A stretch of DNA of 32,433 bases. It comes from Anaerolineae bacterium. Lineage in GTDB: Bacteria; Chloroflexota; Anaerolineae; Aggregatilineales; J027. Location of the stretch: the NCBI GenBank assembly GCA_012031655.1, contig JAAUUD010000007.1:1-32433 (forward strand), in the 5' to 3' direction. A program made the position numbers and the translations under genes. A model generated the notes under the pieces. That model was not told the origin of the DNA. It saw only the letters and a program-made list of their open reading frames with translations, and searched no databases. Below are positions 24,533 through 32,433 of the stretch, one piece after another; positions within the stretch are counted from its first letter, which is position 1, and each line of letters starts with the position of its first letter.

Positions 24533-25513
24533 ATGAATCAAGCCAAGATGCAGGCGGTGGTCTACACCCAATATGGCCCGCCGGAGGTGCTAAAGCTGCA
24601 AACGGTGCCCATTCCCACCCCCAAGGATGACGAGGTGCTGATCAAGGTCCACGCGGCCACCGTGACCGCTGGCGATGTGAACCTGCGTGGCTTTACCTTT
24701 GTGCCGGATGACATGAAGCTGCTGCCGCGCCTGGCTTTCGGTTTACGCAGGCCCCGCCAGCCCATCCTGGGCACCGAGGTCGCCGGGGAGGTGGTGGCGG
24801 TTGGCCAGGCTGTGCAACGCTTTGCCGTGGGGGATGCCGTTTTTGGCATTGGGTCGTCGCGCCTGGGGGCCTATGCCGAATATGTCACCCGCAAAGCCAC
24901 GGGCGCGCTGGCAACAATCCCGGCGGGCCTGAGCTACACCGAGGCCGCCGCCGTGCCCTTTGGTGCCAGTACTGCGTTGTATTTCCTCCAGCAGCGCGCC
25001 AACGTCCAACCTGGGCAGCAGGTGCTGGTCAACGGCGCTTCGGGCGGGGTGGGGAGCTACGCGGTGCAGATTGCGAAAGCGCTGGGCGCGGAGGTGACCG
25101 CCGTTTGCAGCACGCATAACCTGGACCTGGTGCGTGGCCTGGGTGCCGACCACGTTATCGACTACACCCACGAGGACTTTACGCAGCGCACGGCCACCTA
25201 CGACATCATCCTGGACACAGTGATGGGCGCGCTGCGCTTTGCCGACTGCAAAAATGCCCTCAGGCCAGGTGGGCGCTATCTGGCGGTGGCAGGCGGCCTG
25301 CGCGAGATGCTGCAATCGGTCTGGAACAAGCAGGTGGTTACGGGTACACCCAGGGAAGACGCGGCAGGCATGGCGGCCCTGCAAGCGATGTTACAAACCG
25401 GGCAGATTAAGCCCCTGATTGACCGCTGCTATCCGCTGGCCGAAACCGCCGAAGCGCACCGCTATGTAGAGACGCGACGCAAACGTGGCAGCGTGGTGAT
25501 CAACGTCACCTGA
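24533..25513 (+). CDS. MDR NAD(P)-dependent oxidoreductase (quinone reductase-like)
   Basis: A 326-residue intact protein of the zinc-independent MDR group: MQAVVYTQYGPPEVLKLQTV, ILGTEVAGEVVAVG, the nucleotide motif VNGASGGVGSYAVQIAKALG, VIDYTHEDF, and KPLIDRCYPLAETAEAHRYV. It lacks the Cys-rich structural zinc cluster of the dehydrogenase at 5044-6059, so it belongs to a different branch. It probably reduces quinones or enones with NADPH. AAGGAG precedes ATG 24533 by 9 nt; a longer open frame upstream is the shadow of the small gene. It is the last gene before a terminator. Confidence 0.87.
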   Translation: MNQAKMQAVVYTQYGPPEVLKLQTVPIPTPKDDEVLIKVHAATVTAGDVNLRGFTFVPDDMKLLPRLAFGLRRPRQPILGTEVAGEVVAVGQAVQRFAVGDAVFGIGSSRLGAYAEYVTRKATGALATIPAGLSYTEAAAVPFGASTALYFLQQRANVQPGQQVLVNGASGGVGSYAVQIAKALGAEVTAVCSTHNLDLVRGLGADHVIDYTHEDFTQRTATYDIILDTVMGALRFADCKNALRPGGRYLAVAGGLREMLQSVWNKQVVTGTPREDAAGMAALQAMLQTGQIKPLIDRCYPLAETAEAHRYVETRRKRGSVVINVT

Positions 25514-25532
25514 AGCGGCCAGGGGAAGCGCA

Positions 25533-25556
25533 GACGGCCCCAGGGTTGGGGCCGTC
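25533..25556. terminator. Terminator between convergent genes
   Basis: GACGGCCCC (25533-25541) pairs perfectly with GGGGCCGTC (25548-25556) around a 6-nt loop. CCGCTTT follows on the plus strand. It lies between the convergent MDR and VOC genes. Confidence 0.65.
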
Positions 25557-25584
25557 CGCTTTGGTGCGCTGCTCTGCGGCGCTG

Positions 25585-26057
25585 TTAAGCCTGGTTGTAG
25601 GCGTGCTGCAGGGCGTCCACTTCAATCTTTTGCATTTGCAGCATGGCTTGCATCACGGCCTGGGCGCGGGCGGGGTCTGGGTCGCTCAGCAGTTCGCCCA
25701 GCGCACGCGGCACAATCTGCCAGGAGAGGCCAAAGCGGTCCTTCAGCCAGCCACATTGGCTGGGTTCGCCGCCCTCAGTGAGTTGCTCCCACAGGTGGTC
25801 GACCTCGGCCTGGTCTTCGCAGTGCACATACAGGGAAAACGCTTCGGTGGGGCGGAACTGTGGCCCGCCATTGAGCAGCATCAAGGGCTGGCCAGCCAGC
25901 TCAAGGACGGCCATGAACAGGCTGCCCTCGGGGCAGGGCCACCGGGGCCGTGCCGGTCCATGTTCAAGACCCGAGAATCCGGGAAGATGCGCGTGTAGAA
26001 CTCGACGGCGGCTTCGGCGTTGTCATCAAACCAGAGAAAGGGCGTAATCTTTTGCAT
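25585..26057 (-). CDS. VOC family protein (PhnB-like)
   Basis: After one correction a 157-residue PhnB-type VOC protein: MQKITPFLWFDDNAEAAVEF then YTRIFPDSRVL, LELAGQPLMLLNGGPQFRPT, EAFSLYVHCEDQAEVDHLWE and QCGWLKDRFGLSWQIVPRAL. The family name comes from E. coli PhnB; the biochemical role is unknown. The frame breaks near 25930-25940 in a GC-rich stretch; one missing base restores APEGSLFMAVLEL. AGGAGG lies 4-5 nt before ATG 26057. Convergent with the MDR gene. Confidence 0.82.
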
Positions 26058-26202
26058 GGGGCCTCCTGGCTGTGTGCTGTGGATCGTCACATGCTCTTAT
26101 AATAGATCAAATGTACAATTCTGGCAAGCACTTTTGTTCTATCAGCTGGCGACGGCGCCTGGAGTTTCCGCGCGCTTCAGGGGGATGCAGCAGGGGTCAG
26201 GG

Positions 26203-27530
26203 CTACTGGGGGAGTTCCAGGGCCGAGGCTACGGCCTGGAATTCCCCGGTGTAGCGGGTTTCCCACGCCAGGCGCGGGCGCAGGATGTCAACCAGATTGT
26301 GGCCATAGTCGCCGCGTACCGAGGTGCCCAGCCCTTTATCAATCGCGCGCAGGGCCAGGGCGTCTTCAATGATGGCCATCGAGCGCTTTTTGCCCCCCAG
26401 AGAGGTCGCCAATTGGACGGTTACGGTATAGCTGTTCTCTGAAAAAAGGTGGGCTGGGATGGTCACGCTGGCGTAGTATAAGCCGGTTTCTGTGTAGGTT
26501 GTCTCTGTCGGTTCCAGGCTATTGAAGGCACACACCCCCTGCGTATACACGGACACCAGGCAGCGAAAGCGGGCGCTCGGCTTCAGCACCACGAACCCCA
26601 GACGAATGCAGACCGATTCTTCTACATTGACCGCTTTAACAGGGTTGCCCTCTGCATTGAGCGCCTCAACCGAAATCAGGCGAACTTCATCGTTGCCGGG
26701 GGCGCGTTCCAGGTCGCTCCAATCGAAGTGCTCTTTGGTGAGCAGCGATGCGCTGGTGTATTCGCCCACCACTGGTCGGTGGAGGCATCCATGCGTAGCC
26801 GCCCATGGTCCAACCAGATGCTGCGCGGGCACAGACGGGTGGTCGCCGCCAGATTGTGCGAGACAAAGAGCACGGTCCGGCCTTCTTCCTGGGTCAGGTC
26901 TTGCATTTTGCCCAGGCACTTTTGCTGAAAAGCCAGGTCTCCCACCGAAAGCACCTCATCCACCAGCAGGATTTCGGCCCGCAAATGGGCCGCCACTGCA
27001 AAACCCAGGCGCACCCGCATCCCGCTGGAATAGCGCTTGACGGGGGTATCGATGTAATCATCTGGAACGCCGGAAAAAGCCACAATCGCATCAAAGCTTT
27101 CACGGATTTCCTGGGTGGTCATGCCCAGGATGCTGCCATTCAGATAGACATTCTCGCGCCCGGTGAGTTCGGGGTGAAAGCCGGTGCCCACCTCAATGAG
27201 CGAAGCCATGCGCCCCCGCCCCCGTACCACGCCCTCTGTGGGTTCGGTAATGCGCGAGAGGATCTTGAGCAAGGTGCTCTTCCCGGCGCCATTGTGCCCG
27301 ATGATGCCCACCACCTCGCCCGGATGCACGGTGAACGAGATATCACGCAAGGCCCAGAATTCGCGGCTGGCATAGGACGGCAACTGATATTTAAGCAAGG
27401 AACGGGTGCGCTGGAGCGGCGCGCGGAGCATATCCATCATCATCTGGCGTGCGGACTGCTGTTGGTTCTGGACTTCGCCTGTGTAGTAGCGCTTGCTGAC
27501 CCCTTCAACCACCAGTGATGGTCTGCTCAT
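26203..27530 (-). CDS. wzt: ABC transporter ATPase for polysaccharide export (Wzt-like)
   Basis: After one correction a 442-residue Wzt-type ATPase. The N-terminal 270 residues hold VVEGVSKRYYTGEV, Walker A IGHNGAGKSTLLKIL, the signature YSSGMRVRLGFAVA and Walker B ILLVDEVLSVGD, then a His-loop (FVSHN). The remaining 170 residues are a beta-rich Wzt carbohydrate-binding domain (NVEESVCIRLGFVV, YASVTIPAHLF) that selects the finished polysaccharide. A missing base near 26770 splits it; the other frame resumes VVGEYTSASLL. It is transcribed away from its partner wzm across a 249-nt shared region, an unusual arrangement. The substrate is probably an O-antigen-like or surface glycan; teichoic-acid export is possible. 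Confidence 0.87.
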
Positions 27531-27696
27531 TAAGCCTTTTCCTTACTCCTGTGTATGGGCGGTGCTTGCCAGGTAACGGAACAAAAGTTGTACTTCCCTG
27601 GGGTCAGAACAGTGCATCCAGGCAAGCCGATGGAGGTGCTTTATGATGCTCAAGCTATGCAGGCCATGCGACAATTGTGATTAACGATTTTCCTGC

Positions 27697-27740
27697 ACTG
27701 TACTTCAAATATGTACAGTCCAATGCGCCTAGTCTATAAT
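27697..27740 (+). promoter_or_regulatory. Promoter and palindromic operator of wzm
   Basis: TGTACA (27712-27717), 17 nt, TATAAT (27735-27740) forms a good sigma-70 promoter. The -35 lies inside a perfect inverted repeat, ACTGTAC (27697-27703) and GTACAGT (27713-27719) with a 9-nt centre, so a regulator bound there would block or control transcription. TGTACTT recurs near 27587-27592, closer to the divergent wzt start. Confidence 0.6.
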
Positions 27741-27779
27741 CGCAGTTTGCTTCTGTCAATTCAAAAAGGTTGATGCAGG

Positions 27780-28633
27780 GTGGCCGCTCCCGGTATGGCA
27801 AGTTCACAGACAACCCATGACGAATGGGTGATCCAGGCCCATCACGGCTGGCGGGGCCTGAACCTGGGCGAAGTCTGGCGCTATCGTCACATGGTCTACC
27901 TGCTGATGTGGCGCAACATTACTGTAGGCTATAAGCAGTCCATCCTGGGGCCGTTCTGGCTCATCATCAACAACATCTTTCTGGTGGTGGTTAACACCCT
28001 CATCTTTGGCGTGATTGCGGACATCGACACGGGCGAGGTCGCCTATCCGCTGTTTAACTTCATCGGCATCATCCCCATGACCCTCTTCACCAGCTTACTG
28101 GGGAGTTCCACCGCCAGCGCACTGAACAACCGGGCCTTCATCGAGAAAATCTACGTGCCGCGCCTGGCCTTCCCCATCATTGGCATGTCCGGCGGCTTGA
28201 TGGGTCTGTTTTCTCTAGCCTGCTGCTGCCTTTTATGCTGGTTTTCTACGAGCACCCGCTGAGCTGGCGCATCGTGACCCTGCCCTTTTTTCTGCTGATT
28301 GCCATGAGCACCGGCATGGGGGTGGGGATGTGGTTTGCGCCCTTGCAGGTGCGCTTTCGGGATATGGGGCAGGTGGTTGGTTACATCAGCCGCATCTGGT
28401 ATTACATGACGCCCGTCATTTACCCCCGCTCGGCGTTGCCCCAACCGCTGGACCAGATCATCCTGTTTAACCCCATCACCACGGTGGTGGAGGGCTTCCG
28501 CTGGGCCTTGGTGGACGGGCAGCCACCGTCGGTTCCCATGCTGGTCCTAAGCATGGTGATCAGCTTTGGGCTGTTGCTGACTGGCGCCCTGTACTTTCGG
28601 CGCCACGAAGCCACCTTTGCGGACCTGGCCTAG
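27780..28633 (+). CDS. wzm: ABC-2 type permease for polysaccharide export (Wzm-like)
   Basis: After one correction a 284-residue ABC-2 permease. The N-terminus is cytoplasmic (HMVYLLMWRNITVGYKQSIL then GPFW), which is characteristic of Wzm/TagG. About six membrane segments follow (IINNIFLVVVNTLIFGVIA, MTLFTSLLGSS, WRIVTLPFFLLIAMSTGMGV, IWYYMTPVIYP and VLSMVISFGLLLTGALYF). One base is missing near 28216-28221, after which LLLPFMLVFYE is in the other frame. GTG 27780 is the probable start, with AAAAAGG about 10 nt upstream; ATG 27795 is an alternative. It pairs with the divergent Wzt-like ATPase. Confidence 0.85.
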
Positions 28634-28643
28634 CTCGCGCGCT

Positions 28644-28675
28644 GGTTGGCTAGCTTGTGGGCAGAAGAGCCAACC
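28644..28675 (+). terminator. Inverted repeat after wzm
   Basis: GGTTGGCT (28644-28651) and AGCCAACC (28668-28675) are perfect reverse complements with a 16-nt loop, 10 nt after the wzm stop. No T-tract follows. Confidence 0.35.
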
Positions 28676-28754
28676 CCAGGGCTGTCTCCCCAAGCAGGCG
28701 CCAGCTCCGCTTCGATGGCCACCATCGGCCCGACGAACATCAGCGCCACGGCGA

Positions 28755-29171
28755 TCACGGCGCGGCCCGGATGCCTGCATCGATGCCGTGGGCATGGAGG
28801 CACACGGCGAGGGCATTGGCTATGCAGTGGATGGTGTGAAGCAGACTTTGCGCATCCACACGGACCGGGGTACGGCCCTGCCTGAGGCCATTGTGGCCTG
28901 CCGCAAAGGGGGCACCTTCTCTATCCTGGGTGTGTATGGCGTGCTGGATAGCTTTCCGTTGGGCGTCATCATGAACCGGGGCCTGACCGTCCGCACCGCA
29001 CAGCAACACGGCCAGAAGTACTTGCCGCGCCTGCTGGAGCATGCCCAGGCCGGGGAGTGGGACCCCACCTTTCTGGTGACGCGGCGCTTCTCGCTGGAAG
29101 AAGCGCCGCGTGGCTACGAGATGTTCAAAACCAAGGAAGACGGCTGCGTGCGCGCGGTCTTTGTCCCCTGA
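28755..29171 (+). pseudogene. Zinc alcohol/formaldehyde dehydrogenase, 5'-truncated
   Basis: The last 135 or so residues of a glutathione-independent formaldehyde-dehydrogenase-like MDR protein are preserved: GPDACIDAVGMEAHGEG, ALPEAIVACRKGGTFSILGV then YGVLDSFPLGV, GLTVRTAQQHGQKYLPRLLE and LEEAPRGYEMFKTKEDGCVR. The catalytic and structural zinc regions and the start of the nucleotide fold are missing. Upstream (28634-28750) nothing in any frame resembles the lost part. The retained part is clean, so the loss was a deletion, perhaps fairly recent. No function is expected. Confidence 0.8.
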
Positions 29172-29192
29172 ACCATCCTGCCTGGCGCGGGC

Positions 29193-29221
29193 TTGTTGCT
29201 GGCCCGTGCCATCGCTACAAT
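29193..29221 (+). promoter_or_regulatory. Promoter of the SGNH hydrolase gene
   Basis: TTGTTG (29193-29198), 17 nt, TACAAT (29216-29221). Transcription would begin near 29228. Confidence 0.5.
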
Positions 29222-29272
29222 ACAAGCGCTGTTAGTGAGAGGGCCGCAGCGATCTTTATTCAACGGAACTGG

Positions 29273-30819
29273 GTGCAAGGGGGCTTTAGTGCCGCCTGCC
29301 TGATCCTGATCTTTAATCTGCTGTTCACTGGCAATGCAGCCACCAACGCTGCTGTCTTCAGTGGAACCCGTTTGTTGGCTCTGGTGGGGCTGGCCCTGCT
29401 GTTGCTGAGCGGCAACTTTCTGGCCCGCTGGTTGCCAGCGCGCTGGCAGCTTCCCCTGCTGGCCTATCATGGGGTGTTGCTGGCCCTGACGGGGTGGGTC
29501 GCCAGCCTGTTTTACCTCAATTGGTCCGCTTATCCCTTGCGGACACCCATAGAACGGTTTGCGCTCTTCCTGAGTAGTGCTGTGATCTGGGGCGCGTGGG
29601 TGCTGGCGGCTGAGGATCGGCGGCGCCTGGTGATGCGAGCCACGCCGTGGGTGGGTCTTGTTGGCATCTCGCTGTTCTCGGTGGAAGCAGGCTTGCGCGC
29701 TTACCTCGCCGAGGACCTTAGCGTGGCGGAAACTGCACCCTACCGCGTTAATCGGCCTAATCTTGCCCTGCAATTTGAGGCACAGGAAGGGGTGTTGCCG
29801 GGCGTGGAAGGGCGGACACGCTTTTCCACCGATGCGCTTGGGCTTCGGGGCAGTGCGCTCCCGGAAGCAGGAGACGCGCTTCGCATCCTGGCTATTGGAG
29901 GCAGCACCACGGAATCGCTCTATGTGGATGATGCCGACGCCTGGCCGCACCGCCTGGAGCGGATCGCACAAGCGGAAGGACAGGCCGTGTGGGTGGGCAA
30001 TGCGGGGCGCTCTGGCCACAACAGCCTGCATCATTTTGTGACCCTCTATTATATCGCGCCACAGATTGCCGCAGACGTGGTCCTGATGCTGGTTGGCGTC
30101 AATGACATGACGCCTTTTCTGCGCTCAGGAAATGCGCAGGCGATGCCGCTGATTACCGAGGTGACGCGCTTGCCCGGTGCGATGGATGGGCTGGCCAGCC
30201 GAACATTTTACGCAGACCCCGCCACCCAGGAGCGCCTCACGGACCTGGATGGCGCCTGGCCTTGCTGGAATATCCGTTGGACTGGCTCGCGGGATCGGAT
30301 GAACTGGCTGAAGCAGAAGGGGCGCAGGGGGTGCAGGTTGCGGCACAAGGCTACGCGGAGCGACGGCTTGCCTGGCAGCAGGCCCCGCTGGAACTGGAAA
30401 ACATGCCGCAAGACCTGCCCACCGCCCTGGGGCGCTATCGCCAAAACCTGATAGCCCTGGTAGAAGAAGCCGCCCGGCTGGACGTTAGGCTGGTTTTTGT
30501 GACGCAACCAGCGGTCTGGTCGCCAGCGCTGCCCGAGGTTTTCTGGCACAACCTCTGGTTGATGTACAAGGGAAGTCGGGATACGCCGTATGGGCGCTAT
30601 TCCCCGGCGATCTCTGCGGACCTGATGACCGCCTACAACGGGGTGGTCCTGGATGTTTGCCAGGCGTACACGCTGGTTTGTGTGGATGCCAGCGCCCTCA
30701 ATGGCGAAGTTGCTTACTTTTATGACGATGTTCATCTGAATAGCGCTGGGTCGCATGCGCTCGCGGCGGTGATCTGGCAGACGCTTGAGCCAGTTCTGGC
30801 AACTGAAAAGGCCGGGTGA
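29273..30819 (+). CDS. Membrane-anchored SGNH/GDSL hydrolase
   Basis: About 515 residues after one correction. The N-terminal 150 residues hold five hydrophobic helices (ACLILIFNLLFTG, LLALVGLALLLLSGNFLA, LLAYHGVLLALTGWVASLFY, ALFLSSAVIWGAWVLA, WVGLVGISLFSVEAGL). Then comes an SGNH esterase domain with block I LAIGGSTTES, block II VGNAGRSGHN, block III LMLVGVND and block V DDVHLNSAGSH, so all catalytic residues (Ser, Gly, Asn, His) are present. A base is missing near 30258. The start is uncertain: GTG 29273 is the only plausible in-frame codon near the promoter. Such enzymes often remove or add acyl groups on surface glycans, which fits the nearby Wzm/Wzt pair. Confidence 0.75.
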
Positions 30820-30906
30820 AGCGGCGCAGGTTGCCTATCGAGTGCCTGGGGATGCTTGGCGCGCTTGTGGTTGGCGAACCGGGTCACCTTTTGGCCTAAA
30901 GCGGCG

Positions 30907-31780
30907 CTAGTCCCCGGCGGGCAGCAGCAGGTTAAGCAAGGGGTTGGGGAAGCGCCGCACCAGCGTCAGCGCAAAGAAAGTCTCGACCAGGCCCGGCAAC
31001 GCGGCCACCTCCACCAGCCAGCCCGCGTCCAGTTCATCTTTGACCACAATCGGCGGCACCACCGCCAGCCCGCGATGTTCCCGGGCCACCAGCCGCAACA
31101 TGGCCATGTCGTCCACCTCCGCCACGATGTGCGGACGCAGCCCCAGGCGGCTCACCAGCGCATCAAAGCCACTACGGATGCTCGATTCTGGCGCCGGGAC
31201 CACCAGCGGCTCGTTTGCCAGCAGTACCTCTAGCGGGAGGTGCCCCCGCGCGGGCACCGGATGCCCGATCAGGCTCACGGCTTGTGTGTCGATGGCATGG
31301 GCCACCCAGCGCGTCCCCGCCTCGCGCAGCGGAACCGCATTCGAGAGCACCACATCCCAATTGATAGGCTTCCAGGCTATGGAGCAGTTCATCCAGCCGC
31401 CCGGAACGCATCACCACCTCGACCCCCTCCGCCGCCAGCGAAGGCGCCAGAAATTGCAATTGAAAGTTGCGCGAGAGCGTGGCCAGCGCACCCACGCGCA
31501 ACCCCTGCCGCCGGGGCTGTTCCAGCTCGCCCAGTGTGCCCAGCAATTCCTCGCCCGTGGAAAAGATCGCGTCGGCAAAGTCCAGCGCGATCCGCCCGGC
31601 TTCCGTCAGGACCAGCCGGCGGCCTGTGCGCTCAAAAAGCGGCTGGCCCAGAAAGCCCTCCAGGGCGCTGATCTGCATGGAAAGTGCCGACTGTGACAGG
31701 TTGATTTTCTGCGCGGCGCGTGTCAGGTTGCCCTCGTGGGCCACGATCCAGAAGTAGCGCAGGTGGTGGTAGTTGAGCAT
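30907..31780 (-). CDS. LysR family regulator, NhaR-like
   Basis: After one correction a 290-residue LysR protein. The HTH reads LNYHHLRYFWIVAHEGNLTR then AAQKINLSQSALSMQISALE, followed by LGQPLFERTGRRLVLTEAGR; this HLRYFW opening is typical of NhaR-type members. The effector domain is split by an extra base in the CCC run at 31356-31358; the correct path is EAYQLDVVLSNAVPLRE. It is divergent from the DabB/NuoL-like gene, the arrangement usual for LysR regulators and their target. The -10 hexamer ends 6 nt before ATG 31780, which predicts a leaderless mRNA. Confidence 0.87.
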
Positions 31781-31786
31781 CGCCTT

Positions 31787-31814
31787 ATTCTACAAAACAG
31801 AACGATAATGTCAA
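31787..31814 (-). promoter_or_regulatory. Strong leaderless promoter of the lysR gene
   Basis: On the minus strand TTGACA (31814-31809, perfect) and TAGAAT (31792-31787) are separated by 16 nt. Six bases separate the -10 from ATG 31780, so the start codon should be at or near the mRNA 5' end. Confidence 0.75.
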
Positions 31815-31816
31815 AA

Positions 31817-31841
31817 GCCTATATTTTTCAGATCGATAGGC
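31817..31841. promoter_or_regulatory. Inverted repeat in the lysR-dabB intergenic region
   Basis: GCCTAT (31817-31822) and ATAGGC (31836-31841) form a perfect interrupted palindrome with a 13-nt centre. It contains a T-N11-A arrangement expected for LysR-type regulators and lies just upstream of the lysR -35, where binding could both autoregulate lysR and activate the divergent gene. Confidence 0.6.
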
Positions 31842-31890
31842 GTATGGTACCCTAGGGGTCTTCCTGAACAAGCGGAGATGGACGTGCGCT

Positions 31891-32433
31891 ATGGATGGTG
31901 TAACCACAACTTCCCTGGTGTTGCTGGCCTATCTGGCGCCGCTGGCGCTGGTCCTGCTGCCCTATAGCGGTGGGCGCTCGCCCGTGGCGGTCTTTCAGCG
32001 GAGCCGCTGGGCGGCTTTTGGGGCGCTGGGGCTGGCGCTGCTAGCGGGCCTGGCTGTGTTGACCTCCGGCCCTTTGCGCAGCCCGTTGCTGGGCCTGGGT
32101 GGGGTGGGGCTGGTGCTGCGCCTGGATGCCCTGAGCGTGATCCTGGTTGGACTGGTGGCCTTTCTGGGCGTTTTGCTGGTGCAGTTCAGCCGCAATTACC
32201 TGGATGGCGACCCGCGCCAGGCGATCTTTTTGCGCCGACTGGCCCTGACCCTGGCGTCTGTGCTGTTCTTCGTGACAGCCGGCACCTGGGGCAGTTGGTG
32301 CTGGGTTGGGTGGGGACCAGCCTGGCGCTGCATCAACTGCTGGTGTTCTACCCCGGAGCGCGCGCGGCCACCCTGGCGGCCCGCAAAAAGTTCCTGGCGG
32401 CGCGGCTGGGCGACCTGGCCTTGATGGCGGCGG
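31891..32433 (+). CDS. dabB: NuoL/DabB-like proton-translocating subunit, N-terminal part
   Basis: The gene runs off the right edge; about 180 residues are visible. It is hydrophobic, with several membrane helices (VLLAYLAPLALVLLPY, AAFGALGLALLAGLAVL, LDALSVILVGLVAFLGVLLV, LALTLASVLFFVTAG). The segment RLDALSVILVGLV...FSRNYLDGD is typical of the NuoL/MrpA/DabB family. In the second frame GWVGTSLALHQLLVFYPGAR and AARKKFLAARLGDLALMAA resemble DabB most closely, the partner of DabA (DUF2309) in DAB inorganic-carbon uptake. One base is missing near 32284. GGAG lies about 14 nt before ATG 31891, weak. Divergent from a LysR gene, as in many dab loci. A NuoL- or Mrp-type subunit remains possible until the next gene is seen. 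Confidence 0.7.

Overview
The window reads as a chromosomal segment of a GC-rich Chloroflexota bacterium, probably Anaerolineae/Caldilineae-like. This is inferred from gene content: large LuxR/MalT-type ATPase-TPR regulators, a SARP-type TPR regulator, a kinase-ATPase-TPR fusion, Tat-exported sugar-binding proteins, Wzm/Wzt export and an IS630-type HTH protein. No rRNA, tRNA or CRISPR array was seen.

A dominant technical feature is that at least 22 positions need a one-base correction, many in short homopolymers. About 14 otherwise well-conserved genes are cut into two or more frames by them. Every complete corrected gene returns to a multiple of three, so these look like sequencing or assembly indels rather than gene decay. 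I report such genes as single CDSs and give the suspected indel sites.

Layout: (1) 1-735: C-terminus of an SH3-domain protein and a histidine-kinase ATPase remnant. (2) 788-3870: kinase-AAA-TPR sensor, with an array of 11-bp-phased TGCA motifs upstream. (3) 4204-9428, minus strand: sugar ABC transporter operon (binding protein, two permeases), a zinc MDR dehydrogenase and a DUF2071 protein. (4) 9904-12404: short UvrA paralog of the drug-resistance type, with its own promoter, structured leader and terminator. (5) 12408-12790: degenerate nucleotide-sugar dehydrogenase remnant. (6) 12873-15618, minus: HTH protein, an unlisted 45-residue exported peptide ending SCGGC, and a SARP/TPR regulator; together a possible peptide-signalling locus. 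(7) 15926-17814: thioredoxin-like ferredoxin, and a TetR regulator with a clear promoter and operator followed by a membrane protein. (8) 17921-18899: remnant of a mercury-resistance operon (merR fragment, CopZ-like metallochaperone, merF with an internal stop, merA cut after its first codons). (9) 19028-21239: two DHFR-like reductases around a VOC protein, in DNA that looks AT-richer, then an HTH protein related to IS630 transposases. (10) 21450-25513: LuxR/MalT regulator, 11-bp-phased repeats, a small conserved protein and an MDR oxidoreductase. (11) 25585-30819: VOC protein, divergent wzt and wzm, a 5'-truncated alcohol dehydrogenase and a membrane-anchored SGNH hydrolase. (12) 30907-32433: NhaR-like LysR regulator divergent from a NuoL/DabB-type subunit running off the right edge, perhaps the start of a DAB inorganic-carbon uptake operon.

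The strongest candidate for something undescribed is the SARP / exported CGGC peptide / HTH locus at 12873-15618. The clearest evolutionary story is the decayed mer operon.
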